This document shows positions 1 through 6,692 of a DNA stretch of 7,098 nt, one piece after another. The translations under genes were made by a program, and so were the position numbers. How positions within the stretch are numbered: position 1 is the first letter of the stretch; each line of letters begins with the position of its first letter. Under the pieces are notes generated by a model. That model was not told the DNA's origin. It saw nothing but the letters and a program-made list of their open reading frames with translations, and did not search any database. Source of the stretch: an uncultured Porphyromonas sp. (GTDB lineage Bacteria > Bacteroidota > Bacteroidia > Bacteroidales > Porphyromonadaceae); assembly GCA_945875135.1 (NCBI GenBank), contig CAMCJO010000113.1, positions 1 to 7,098 of the forward strand, given 5' to 3'.

Positions 1-788
1 GTGACCCGCTCCTCAAGCTTGAGCATCGTAGCTTGCTGACGTAGCTCCGCATCCATCGGACCATCACCCACCATCAGTAGCTGGAGGTTTAGTCCCTCAC
101 TGACAACTAGCCTAAAAGCATCTAAAAGGCGAGGCAAGTTCTTCACCTTATTGAGTCGTCCTACATAGAGGATTATCGCTCGCCCGTCAGGAAGAGCGTA
201 TCGAGAGCGTAGTGCTTCGGTCTGCGCCTCTGCTAAAGCGACCTGTCGCTGCAGGTATTGCTCATCTTGTACGATCGGTAGGTAGTGCCACTTCGATAGT
301 TCTCCACGGTACAGGTCTCGATAGCGATCCTTCACCTGCTCATTGCAGAGGATGATACCATCTATACGATCTAGTAGCCAGCGCTTTGCCCAGTAGGAGG
401 AGTCTGCAATAGTTGCTTCTGCCGTCACCATATTATCATCGCACATAGAGACGAGACGAGGTAGCGGACGTGCGGAGCGTCCACGTAGCAGATAGAGCAT
501 CCCTGTCAGGAGGTTGAACTCGCTACAGAGGATCAAGTCATACGGTTTGCGCAAGATGCGCAGTAGCTCGGGGCGCAGATTAGGTAGGAGACGACTCCCA
601 GGGGCCAATAGCTTATAGTTAAACTGTATGCGCTCGCCCTGCTGTGCTAAGTTAAAGTCTTGCTCTAGTGGCTGACCATACTCTAGGTATAGCTCCACAT
701 CGTACCGCTTCGCCAAGTGAGAGAAGAGGTCTATCCGATAGGGAGCCAGCGCTCTATGGATGATCAGTATGCGAGGCGTGTACTGCAT
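1..788 (-). CDS. GT4-type glycosyltransferase, 3' end outside window
   Basis: The frame is open from ATG at 788 to the left edge (262 codons seen), so the C-terminus is missing. The N-terminal half begins RILIIHRALAPYRIDLFSHL (residues 6-25), the usual first strand and helix of GT-B glycosyltransferases with the APYR motif common in GT4 enzymes. The C-terminal Rossmann half starts near residue 204 with IILYVGRLNKVKNLPRLLDA and continues with LQLLMVGDGPMDAELR (236-250), the hallmark GT4 (Glycos_transf_1) nucleotide-sugar-binding region. The EX7E motif should lie beyond the edge. No signal peptide or membrane segment is visible, so it is probably a cytoplasmic or membrane-associated enzyme moving a sugar from a nucleotide donor to a glycan, LPS or lipid acceptor. 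Donor and acceptor cannot be told from sequence. It starts 15 bases after the S4 gene and is probably co-transcribed with it. There is no Shine-Dalgarno, as is usual in Bacteroidota. Confidence 0.9.
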   Translation of the reverse strand, partial: MQYTPRILIIHRALAPYRIDLFSHLAKRYDVELYLEYGQPLEQDFNLAQQGERIQFNYKLLAPGSRLLPNLRPELLRILRKPYDLILCSEFNLLTGMLYLLRGRSARPLPRLVSMCDDNMVTAEATIADSSYWAKRWLLDRIDGIILCNEQVKDRYRDLYRGELSKWHYLPIVQDEQYLQRQVALAEAQTEALRSRYALPDGRAIILYVGRLNKVKNLPRLLDAFRLVVSEGLNLQLLMVGDGPMDAELRQQATMLKLEERV

Positions 789-803
789 TTCGTCAGCAGC
801 TAC

Positions 804-1301
804 TTACCAATTATCCCAGTCGAGGAGATCGGATGAGGGACTGTCTGGCTCCTCATCGTAGTCGAGTGGCTCCTCATAGTCGAGAGGCTCATCATCCCAC
901 TCCTCTAGAGGTGCCTCCACGACTGGTGCCTGGAGGAATTGCTCTAGGTCCCGTCGCTCACGCTTGGTCGGTCTGCCAAGGCCCTGTGCACGATCCACAT
1001 AGCCCGACATACGCTTCATCTCTAGCAGCTCGTACTGCTCAGGAGGCGTCACATTGAGTATATACTCAGGGACGAGCTTAGCACCCATACGATTGGCCGT
1101 GGTCTGCAATACCTTAAAGGATAGCGTCACTGGAGGCTTGCGCACCGATATGATGTCGCCCGCCATCACCATTTTAGCCGGTTTGGCAGTCACATCATTG
1201 ATCGCTACCCTACCCTTCCGACAGGCATCCTGCGCTATGGAGCGCGTCTTGAAGATACGCACCGCCCAGAGGAAGCTATCGATCCGTACAGGTCTGCTCA
1301 T
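804..1301 (-). CDS. hslR: S4-domain RNA-binding protein, Hsp15/HslR-like, with acidic tail
   Basis: This 165-residue protein opens with an S4 RNA-binding domain (about residues 4-65): RIDSFLWAVRIFKTRSIA, then ACRKGRVAINDVTAKPAK, which lines up well with the start of E. coli Hsp15. The family's C-terminal basic motif GRPTKRERRDLEQF is at 109-122. In E. coli, Hsp15 binds free 50S subunits carrying stalled nascent chains and helps recycle them; this role is transferred by family, not proved. Residues 129-165 form an extra tail with 17 Asp/Glu and no Lys/Arg, including two EPLDY copies (138-142, 144-148) and ending in DLLDWDNW. E. coli Hsp15 also has an extension after the S4 fold, but not of this composition. 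The gene lies 7 bases after pth and 15 before the glycosyltransferase; pairing with pth fits a role at stalled ribosomes. The symbol follows homology and may be given only as 'S4 domain protein' elsewhere. Confidence 0.9.
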   Translation of the reverse strand: MSRPVRIDSFLWAVRIFKTRSIAQDACRKGRVAINDVTAKPAKMVMAGDIISVRKPPVTLSFKVLQTTANRMGAKLVPEYILNVTPPEQYELLEMKRMSGYVDRAQGLGRPTKRERRDLEQFLQAPVVEAPLEEWDDEPLDYEEPLDYDEEPDSPSSDLLDWDNW

Positions 1302-1308
1302 GGCTTGA

Positions 1309-1869
1309 TTAGTTAAAGCTATTCATCGTCCGCTCCACGCCTATCAGACAGAAGCTCTCGATCATCTCATCGGTACGCTCTAAGAGGCGAGGCATGTCCG
1401 CCAGCTCCCCTTCGGGAAACTGCGCCAGCACATACTCTATCTGCTTACCTCTAGGGAAGTTATGACCTATGCCAAAACGTAGTCGTGGATAGTGATCCGT
1501 GCCGAGTAGCTCGGTGATATGCTTGAGACCATTGTGCCCACCTGCACTACCGCCCGGCTTCATACGAAGTGTGCCAAAGGGAAGTGCCAAGTCATCGAGA
1601 CAGATGAGGATGTTTTCTATCGGCACCTTCAATTCCCGCATCCAGTAGCGCACGGCTGTGCCGCTCAGGTTCATATAGGTAGATGGTTTGAGGAGCGTCA
1701 GCTGGACATTCTTAATGCGTCCTGAGGCTATCTCCCCGTGGCGAGCCGTAGACCATGTCCATCCCTGCTTGTCAGCAAGATGGCTCACCATACGAAAGCC
1801 TATGTTGTGTCTCGTGCCACGATACTCCTCCGTAGGATTACCGAGCCCGACGATTAGATATTGATTCAT
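1309..1869 (-). CDS. pth: Peptidyl-tRNA hydrolase
   Basis: This 186-residue protein is full length for bacterial Pth. It cleaves the ester bond between peptide and tRNA in peptidyl-tRNAs dropped by ribosomes, freeing tRNA for reuse in the cytoplasm. Visible landmarks are YLIVGLGNPTEEYRGTRHNIG (split here as residues 4-16 and 17-24), giving Asn11 and the catalytic His21; KPSTYMNLSG (61-70) with Met66 and Asn67; LDDLALPFG (91-99) with Asp92 equivalent to the catalytic-dyad Asp93 of E. coli; and GSAGGHNGLK (107-116) with His112 and Asn113. E. coli has HDELDLPPG where this has LDDLALPFG; I recall the latter form as common in Bacteroidota, so activity is expected. It starts 54 bases after the peptidase stop and ends 7 bases before the S4 gene. 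In many Bacteroidota pth follows the L25/Ctc ribosomal protein gene; here a peptidase gene is in that place. Confidence 0.98.
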   Translation of the reverse strand: MNQYLIVGLGNPTEEYRGTRHNIGFRMVSHLADKQGWTWSTARHGEIASGRIKNVQLTLLKPSTYMNLSGTAVRYWMRELKVPIENILICLDDLALPFGTLRMKPGGSAGGHNGLKHITELLGTDHYPRLRFGIGHNFPRGKQIEYVLAQFPEGELADMPRLLERTDEMIESFCLIGVERTMNSFN

Positions 1870-1923
1870 ATTGCGATAGATGACAAGGGTAGCGAGACCG
1901 CATCGCTCAGTCTCACAGAGAGC

Positions 1924-2640
1924 CTATCTACGCCACTGCTTAGGCGCAGCGATAGGTATCTCTGGGAGGAGGTTCTCACGATCTATATCTATCGGATTAA
2001 TCTGGTGATTAGGTGCGATAGGCGAGAGCTTTGGCTCGGGCACCATCACCGTTCCCTCCTCGATTAGCTTATTCATCTCAGGCACACGCCCAGCACTCAG
2101 ATAGCGACTGGAGAAGTAGGCGCTGCGACTCAGTCGCTCGATGATGATACCACGGCTATTGGTACTATGCATCATGACCGGATCGCCATCTACGACATCG
2201 ATGACCATCGCCACATGCCCCACACGCGCGCTGTTGCGATTACGCCCCTTGAAGAAGAGTAGATCTCCCGGTAAAATCTCCTCTCTCTTGATTTGCTTGA
2301 CATAGTTTGCCTGCGTAGCAGATCCACGGGGCACGGTGATACCATATTGTGAATAGACGTATGATACGAAGCCCGAGCAGTCCATACGCCAGGGCAGATT
2401 GCCTCTATATCCATACGGCTTGCCTAGTAGCTCCTTGCCTGTATCGATCAGATCAGCGACCAGCTCTTCGTGTGCCGTTTGCGCTTTTGTATCTCCCACT
2501 ACACGATGTATGGGGGGGCGCTTTAGTATAGGGCGCTTAGAGGTCATACCGCTGGGACTCTTGGCTGCACATTGACTCAGAAGCAATGTGAGCAGGAAGG
2601 TGCTTAGGAGCAGTCTGATAGATCTAGGTTTATAACTCAT
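1924..2640 (-). CDS. NlpC/P60-family cysteine peptidase, probable lipoprotein
   Basis: This 238-residue exported protein belongs to the NlpC/P60 family, whose members mostly cut peptidoglycan stem peptides (often D-Glu-diaminopimelate bonds). The leader has basic residues followed by a hydrophobic run (10-21) and LLSQC, suggesting lipidation at Cys24, although Gln at -1 is unusual for a lipobox; an uncleaved or Sec type I leader remains possible. The catalytic domain covers about 62-195: MDCSGF with nucleophile Cys88, PRGSATQ at 104-110, LPGDLLFF at 123-130, GHVAMV with His142, and MMHST with third residue His158, so the triad is intact. The C-terminal 40 residues are proline-rich and end in basic WRR. 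An upstream in-frame ATG at 2796 would add 52 residues, but a strong promoter at 2682-2713 lies within that extension and the hydrophobic leader starts at 2640, so 2640 is chosen. The substrate is not shown by the sequence. Confidence 0.93.
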   Translation of the reverse strand: MSYKPRSIRLLLSTFLLTLLLSQCAAKSPSGMTSKRPILKRPPIHRVVGDTKAQTAHEELVADLIDTGKELLGKPYGYRGNLPWRMDCSGFVSYVYSQYGITVPRGSATQANYVKQIKREEILPGDLLFFKGRNRNSARVGHVAMVIDVVDGDPVMMHSTNSRGIIIERLSRSAYFSSRYLSAGRVPEMNKLIEEGTVMVPEPKLSPIAPNHQINPIDIDRENLLPEIPIAAPKQWRR

Positions 2641-2681
2641 CCAGTATGTCGTTGTAGCTATGGGTAGCTGTACATTCGGGG

Positions 2682-2713
2682 CAAAGGTACTAATTTCTCC
2701 CTGCAAAAACAAA
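2682..2713 (-). promoter_or_regulatory. Bacteroidota sigma-ABfr-type promoter for the NlpC/P60 gene
   Basis: On the minus strand TTTG (2713-2710) is followed after exactly 20 bases by TACCTTTG (2689-2682), a full match to the TTTG-N19-21-TAnnTTTG pattern of the primary sigma factor in Bacteroides and Porphyromonas. Transcription would begin near 2675, leaving a leader of about 35 bases before the ATG at 2640. It decides the start codon of the peptidase gene and separates this gene from the LRR operon. Confidence 0.82.
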
Positions 2714-2789
2714 CGACCTACCCCTACCCCGACCGCGCACATTCCTAGTGTCAAGGGTAACTTGCCGACAAACGTAGGTGAGCAGTCAG

Positions 2790-2802
2790 CCCTCAAGGAG
2801 GG
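2790..2802 (-). other. Small perfect hairpin after the LRR operon
   Basis: CCCTC and GAGGG pair perfectly across a 3-base loop (2795-2797). It lies just beyond the larger hairpin at 2809-2849 in the direction of transcription, with no U-run on the minus-strand side. It may add to termination or 3' end stability. It is short enough to be chance. Confidence 0.35.
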
Positions 2803-2808
2803 GAAGGT

Positions 2809-2849
2809 GTAACTTCCGCTAAGCTCGCATACGATCTTAGCGAAGTTAC
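2809..2849 (-). terminator. Long bulged hairpin at the end of the LRR operon
   Basis: The arms at 2809-2823 and 2836-2849 pair over 14 base pairs with a single extra C in the left arm and a 12-base loop. The hairpin starts 10 bases beyond the stop of the LRR gene. There is no T-run after it in the direction of transcription, so it is not a classical intrinsic terminator; it could act as a terminator, as a 3' end stabiliser, or be a stray palindromic repeat. Position and stem length make a role at the transcript end likely. Confidence 0.55.
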
Positions 2850-2858
2850 AGGGGTATA

Positions 2859-4589
2859 TTAGTTAAGTAGCAATTGTGTTTGCGTTTTGCTTGTGACGCA
2901 ATCCTCTATGAGTAGTACATAGGAGCCTTGTGCAGGTAAGTAGATGAGTGAGGGTGCGTCTGCGATCTGCTCTCTCTGGAGTAGTGTACCGTCGGAGTTG
3001 TATAGCGATATACGTAGAGGGTTGCCACTGCCAGAGGGGTATAGTGTCACCCGCTCGCCCTGCTGAGCGATGCGCAGTTGTAGTGGCTCTATATCTAATA
3101 CTCCTGCCCAAGAGCCATCACCTAGTACGAAGGGCTTCCAGTTTCGCATTATGGCGATATCTGTAGTACTAGAGAGGGCCTCTGGGTCTTTCTTTGTTCC
3201 ATTGTAAAGATTGACCTTAGCACTAGGCTCTTCTAGCTCGGGGAGAGCTTCGTATATGTTATCTAGCTCCTCTGCAGACATTCCGTTGCCTACTACTCCG
3301 AGCATACTCAATAGGGGTGTATGCTGTAGATCTAGAGTGTGGATCTGATTATTCCCAAGGTTAAGTGTTTTCAACTTCGGACAATAGGATAGATCAATCT
3401 TCGTCAGTTGGTTTTGACCTAGATCTAGAGAGGCTAGTACATCTAGTCCTTTGAGAGAGAGCTCTACTAGAGCATTCTTCGGTAGGGCTAGCGTGGTGAT
3501 CTTAGACTTTGTAGGGAAAGTCATTTGCGATATCTGGTTACCTTTGAGCTTGACACTTTCTAGCTGCGTACAAGCAGTGAGATTCATTGCGGTCAGTTGA
3601 TTCTCTTCTGCCCATAAGTTCTTTAGCTCTTTTTGTGCTGATAAGTCTAGATTGGTAAGAGCGCACTTTGAAAGGCCTAGGTCGGTAAGCTGACTATTTT
3701 TAGATAGATCTACCGATGTCAGACCACTATTGCCCGTTAGCATGAGGTAAGTGAGCTTTGGCATTGAAGATAGGAAGGCAAAGTCCTCTAACTGAGTATT
3801 CATTACCAATAGCTGAGTCATATCGGGGGCATTGATAGCGAGCGATGTCAGTGGGTTGTCGCTACAGTTCAGCTCTTTGAGACTTGTATAGGAGGATAGG
3901 TCGAGAGATGATATCTTATTCTTATGACACCAAAACTCTTCCAGTGGCACATTACCTTGTGGCAACTTAAGCTCTGATATGCTACACTCGTTGATCAGCA
4001 GGTTTGTGAGCTTCTGATTGTGCGTTAGATCTAGACTAGTGATCCTAGCCATACGTGTGCAGTCGAGATAGGTCAACTTCTTGCAAGACGCAAGGTTTAG
4101 CTCAGAGAGGTAGTTGCCCGAACATACGAGACGCTCCAGCTCAGTACACGCTGTTAGGTCTAGCTCTTTGATCATATTGCCAAAGACCTCTAGATTACCC
4201 AAAGCTTTACTAGCAGAGAGGTCTAGCTCTCCGATATTATTGTATGCAGCTTGTAGCACCCATAGGTTAGGACACTGCGTGACATCTAGCTCTGTAAGTT
4301 TAGTGGCTATACAGTTGATCTTAGCTATATCACCTGTTATGGTAATCGTTTGTCTTGTAGCAGGACCTTTGCATTCGGTCTCTACCGTACCTAGAGTATA
4401 GTCCTTTTTGTTGCCATCTCCCCAGTCTATAGTCACTGGACTATTGTCACTATGTGTGGCGATAGATAGACTTATCTCTCCCTTTGCTTGAATAGACTTC
4501 ATCGTTATAGTCTGTCCGAAGAGAAGGGGTGTATAGGTTAAAAGGAGTGCAATAATAGCTATCTGGGATAGCTTAGAGATGTAGTGCAT
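2859..4589 (-). CDS. Secreted internalin J-like leucine-rich repeat protein with T9SS-like C-terminus
   Basis: This 576-residue protein has a signal peptide (about 1-25, ending LLFG before Gln26) and a short N-terminal cap with VTIDWGDGN (52-60), a turn often found in front of LRRs in Bacteroidota proteins. Sixteen LRRs follow, from about 97 to 436, at an almost exact 21-residue period (starts near 119, 140, 161, 183, 204, 226, 247, 267, 290, 311, 332, 353, 374, 395 and 416), of the form L-T-x-L-D-L-S-x-C-x-x-L-x-x-L-x-x-x-x-N-x. Many repeats carry Cys at one of two fixed places. A cap follows (GMSAEELDNIYEALPELEE, 436-454), then a C-terminal strand domain with VTLYPSGSG (514-522), ISLYNSDGTLL and GSYVLLIED, which resembles a divergent T9SS type A sorting domain. 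It is probably surface-exposed and used in adhesion or biofilm, like P. gingivalis InlJ; the ligand is unknown. It starts 7 bases after the upstream gene, with no Shine-Dalgarno, so it is the second gene of an operon. Confidence 0.92.
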   Translation of the reverse strand: MHYISKLSQIAIIALLLTYTPLLFGQTITMKSIQAKGEISLSIATHSDNSPVTIDWGDGNKKDYTLGTVETECKGPATRQTITITGDIAKINCIATKLTELDVTQCPNLWVLQAAYNNIGELDLSASKALGNLEVFGNMIKELDLTACTELERLVCSGNYLSELNLASCKKLTYLDCTRMARITSLDLTHNQKLTNLLINECSISELKLPQGNVPLEEFWCHKNKISSLDLSSYTSLKELNCSDNPLTSLAINAPDMTQLLVMNTQLEDFAFLSSMPKLTYLMLTGNSGLTSVDLSKNSQLTDLGLSKCALTNLDLSAQKELKNLWAEENQLTAMNLTACTQLESVKLKGNQISQMTFPTKSKITTLALPKNALVELSLKGLDVLASLDLGQNQLTKIDLSYCPKLKTLNLGNNQIHTLDLQHTPLLSMLGVVGNGMSAEELDNIYEALPELEEPSAKVNLYNGTKKDPEALSSTTDIAIMRNWKPFVLGDGSWAGVLDIEPLQLRIAQQGERVTLYPSGSGNPLRISLYNSDGTLLQREQIADAPSLIYLPAQGSYVLLIEDCVTSKTQTQLLLN

Positions 4590-4596
4590 AGGTTCT

Positions 4597-6570
4597 TTAC
4601 TTATTGATGATATACTTCAGATAGATGGTTGCTCCATTGGTGTGGTGAAGAGAGACAATGTAGCATCCTGCAGGGAGGATTGAGTCTGACGTAAGCGAAG
4701 CTCCGTCTAGAGTGTATAGGTCTACGACAGACCACTCCGGAGAGTTAGAGCATATACGACCCTCTGAGTCTAGTATCAGCTGGGGAGCTGATGATAGAAT
4801 AGGATCTACACTCCGTATAGAGACATGCTTCAGGTCTAGAGGTATGGAGTAACTCTCTAGGACTGTGCGAGCATAAAGACGAGGATCCTCACTACTATGC
4901 ACGATGGCTACAAGGCGATACTTATTGGGTTCGTATCCTGGTATCTCTAGTGGCTTAGTCTGATGTGTGAACGATCGAGTATCGCTTATCTCTAGAGGGA
5001 AGCCCTCCACTGGAGATAGTATCTGCAGGAGCTTGCCATAAGTTACCCCTTGCGCTATCTGCCCCATCTCGTCTGAGTAAGCCTCAGGGAGCGTGTCGTT
5101 TGCTATCAAGTAGTAGGTCAGTCTCAATGGGTGTGAGAGATCTACGTTAGGGTTGATGCGCCCAGAGGTGACAATCTGAAACTTTTGAGTCTTAGGGTCT
5201 AGCTCTACACGAGGAGTCTCCATACGGCACATTGCTGGGTAGTTGTAGCTTCTAGAGAAGAGATACTGATGTATATCTTCGACATCGCCTATACGCAGAG
5301 TAGGCGTATAGATCGAGAGGTCGGCTAGCTGCTTATAATTATTGATCGTGCCGTAAGGTGTCAGTAGATCCCGATCGTAAGTGAAGAGAGGTAGAGAATC
5401 TATACGCAAGGTCTCTGCTTGGGACTTGAGATCGGTAAGTGATGGGACAAAGGCTCCCTCCTTCATTTGCCCTGTGATGGTGACTAGGCAGAAGCGCTCG
5501 CGCGAAAACTTGTTGCTCTTGCGCGTATCGTGGATAATGGTCGAGAGTGCATTGACTAGATTGGCATACTTGGCTTGCCCTTTTGCATCTGTAGGATCAT
5601 AGTATAGCTCTATGAGATGCTCGTTAAAGCGGAAGTCATCAATCAGCTCATAGACCCTCAGTGGCTTGTGCGTAGTCTGCATATGATCCACCGTGACGCC
5701 ATTGACCTTGCTAGGACGTAGATGCAGCAGGTGAGTGTAAGTATCATCAGGGGAGTCGAGTAGGATTGTACCTTGTCCATCAGGTGTTTCTTTGCCTGGC
5801 AAGAGCTGTACTTCGTTGAGGCTGACCGTTCGTCTTATATCCTCATCATCGTACCAGTACTCCATTTCGATGCTGTTTATGATCTCACTCGAGTTATTGA
5901 TAAAGTAAGCTTGATAGATTGCAGCTCGCTTGTCCTTGTTTCCCTTTGAGAAGGGGACATAGTTAGGGCCATAGATATCGTCAAAAGATACTTTAGCATA
6001 GGGATTTTCGGGAGCAATCGCAGTAATCGTCTTAAACTGCCATGCCTTCTCCTTACGATCCTTATAGCTCTGCAGGAGCTCTTCGGGTACGCATAGTGCT
6101 ACCTCCTCCATTCTCTTACTCTCTACAAAGTAACTACCACCCACCGTGGGGATCTGTGCGCCTGGGATAGTGATCGTTTGTAGCGAGGCGCATTTGTAGA
6201 GCGCCTTGTTGGCAATAGATTCTAGTGTGCTGGGTAGAGTCAGAGTCTTAAGGCTGTTGTAGTGAGCTAGAGCCTCTGTCAGCTCATTGGCGGGATAGTC
6301 CACATAGCTGATTTCATCTGAATAGGCATCAATAGATGTGTCAGACAGATCAAGGCTCTCTAGGCTTCGGCAACTAGCTCTCAGTGCCATTAGGTCTAAG
6401 TGATTGATGTGCCCCTTGACAATGAGCTCAGTCGCATCACTGTGCTGTGCAAAGAGTGACTCGCCTGTCCCAGGTTCAGTTACTTCTACTGTAAGAGTTT
6501 GAGCGATGGCTGATAATGGTATCAAGCAGATAGACAAAAAGTAGCAGATAGTTAGTAGTCTATGTTTCAT
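4597..6570 (-). CDS. Secreted hybrid protein: BspA-like LRR head, Omp28-like body, T9SS-like tail
   Basis: This 657-residue protein has a signal peptide (1-23, AIA before Gln24). Residues about 45-140 hold a few LRR_5/BspA-like units (SLESLDLSD, SLKTLTLPSTLESIANKALY, SLQTITIPG), followed by the usual exit segment VPEELLQSYK (161-170). From about 190 to 580 the sequence resembles Omp28-related outer membrane proteins: HLIELYYDP (318-326) where that family has a thioredoxin-like strand and CxxC, then PYGTINN (405-411), PLRLTYYLIANDTLPE (481-496), and YRLVAIVHSSED (551-562). The CxxC is absent. The tail from 597 ends in ILPAGCYIVSLHHTNGATIY and LKYIINK, the pattern of a T9SS sorting domain's last strands. 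It is probably exported to the surface or medium. An in-frame ATG at 6663 would add 31 residues, but the signal peptide and promoter favour 6570. It is the first gene of the operon with the LRR protein. Function is unknown; the Omp28 match is by eye. Confidence 0.88.
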   Translation of the reverse strand: MKHRLLTICYFLSICLIPLSAIAQTLTVEVTEPGTGESLFAQHSDATELIVKGHINHLDLMALRASCRSLESLDLSDTSIDAYSDEISYVDYPANELTEALAHYNSLKTLTLPSTLESIANKALYKCASLQTITIPGAQIPTVGGSYFVESKRMEEVALCVPEELLQSYKDRKEKAWQFKTITAIAPENPYAKVSFDDIYGPNYVPFSKGNKDKRAAIYQAYFINNSSEIINSIEMEYWYDDEDIRRTVSLNEVQLLPGKETPDGQGTILLDSPDDTYTHLLHLRPSKVNGVTVDHMQTTHKPLRVYELIDDFRFNEHLIELYYDPTDAKGQAKYANLVNALSTIIHDTRKSNKFSRERFCLVTITGQMKEGAFVPSLTDLKSQAETLRIDSLPLFTYDRDLLTPYGTINNYKQLADLSIYTPTLRIGDVEDIHQYLFSRSYNYPAMCRMETPRVELDPKTQKFQIVTSGRINPNVDLSHPLRLTYYLIANDTLPEAYSDEMGQIAQGVTYGKLLQILSPVEGFPLEISDTRSFTHQTKPLEIPGYEPNKYRLVAIVHSSEDPRLYARTVLESYSIPLDLKHVSIRSVDPILSSAPQLILDSEGRICSNSPEWSVVDLYTLDGASLTSDSILPAGCYIVSLHHTNGATIYLKYIINK

Positions 6571-6632
6571 ATAATGATGGTTATTGATAAGTTGCCCTGC
6601 TAGTAGGTAGATTTCAACCCTTTTTTGACTGC

Positions 6633-6664
6633 GCAAGTTAGTCAAAATATTCAAATAGCCCAAA
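6633..6664 (-). promoter_or_regulatory. Probable promoter of the two-gene LRR operon
   Basis: On the minus strand TTTG (6664-6661) is followed after 20 bases by TAACTTGC (6640-6633), close to the Bacteroidota TAnnTTTG element but one T short. Transcription would start near 6626 and give a leader of about 55 bases, AU-rich near the ATG at 6570, which suits ribosome loading without a Shine-Dalgarno. The -33 element sits inside the first copy of a 16-bp tandem repeat, which could be a binding site or a second -33 box. Confidence 0.55.
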
Positions 6665-6692
6665 TCTTACCACTAGCAAATCTTACGACTAA
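6661..6692. repeat. 16-bp tandem direct repeat at the LRR promoter
   Basis: CAAATCTTACCACTAG (6661-6676) is followed directly by CAAATCTTACGACTAA (6677-6692), 14 of 16 bases the same. The first copy supplies the -33 TTTG of the candidate promoter. The second copy runs into the first palindromic unit by about 3 bases. Confidence 0.75.

Noticed and set aside
789..806. Fusion of the S4 protein and the glycosyltransferase, which are in the same frame
   Set aside because: A clear TAA at 806-804 separates them and the glycosyltransferase has its own ATG five codons later.
1519..1725. Plus-strand open frame inside pth, and similar ones inside other genes
   Set aside because: They lie opposite well-supported genes and their translations look like antisense shadows, with no domain, leader or promoter.
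1881..1919. Hairpin GAGAC/GTCTC and TACCCTTG between the peptidase and pth genes as terminator and promoter
   Set aside because: The stem is only 5 bp, has no T-run, and no TTTG lies 19-21 bases before the weak -7 element.
2641..2796. Longer NlpC/P60 protein starting at 2796
   Set aside because: The added 52 residues cross a near-perfect promoter at 2682-2713 and would place the hydrophobic leader in mid-protein; 2640 is the better start.
2859..4589. Frequent CTAG tetranucleotides as a restriction or recombination signal
   Set aside because: They arise from the repeated Leu-Asp pairs of the LRRs coded CTA-GAY, so codon choice explains them.
6571..6663. Longer LRR/Omp28-like protein starting at 6663
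   Set aside because: The added 31 residues lie across the likely promoter and leader, and the signal peptide begins at 6570.
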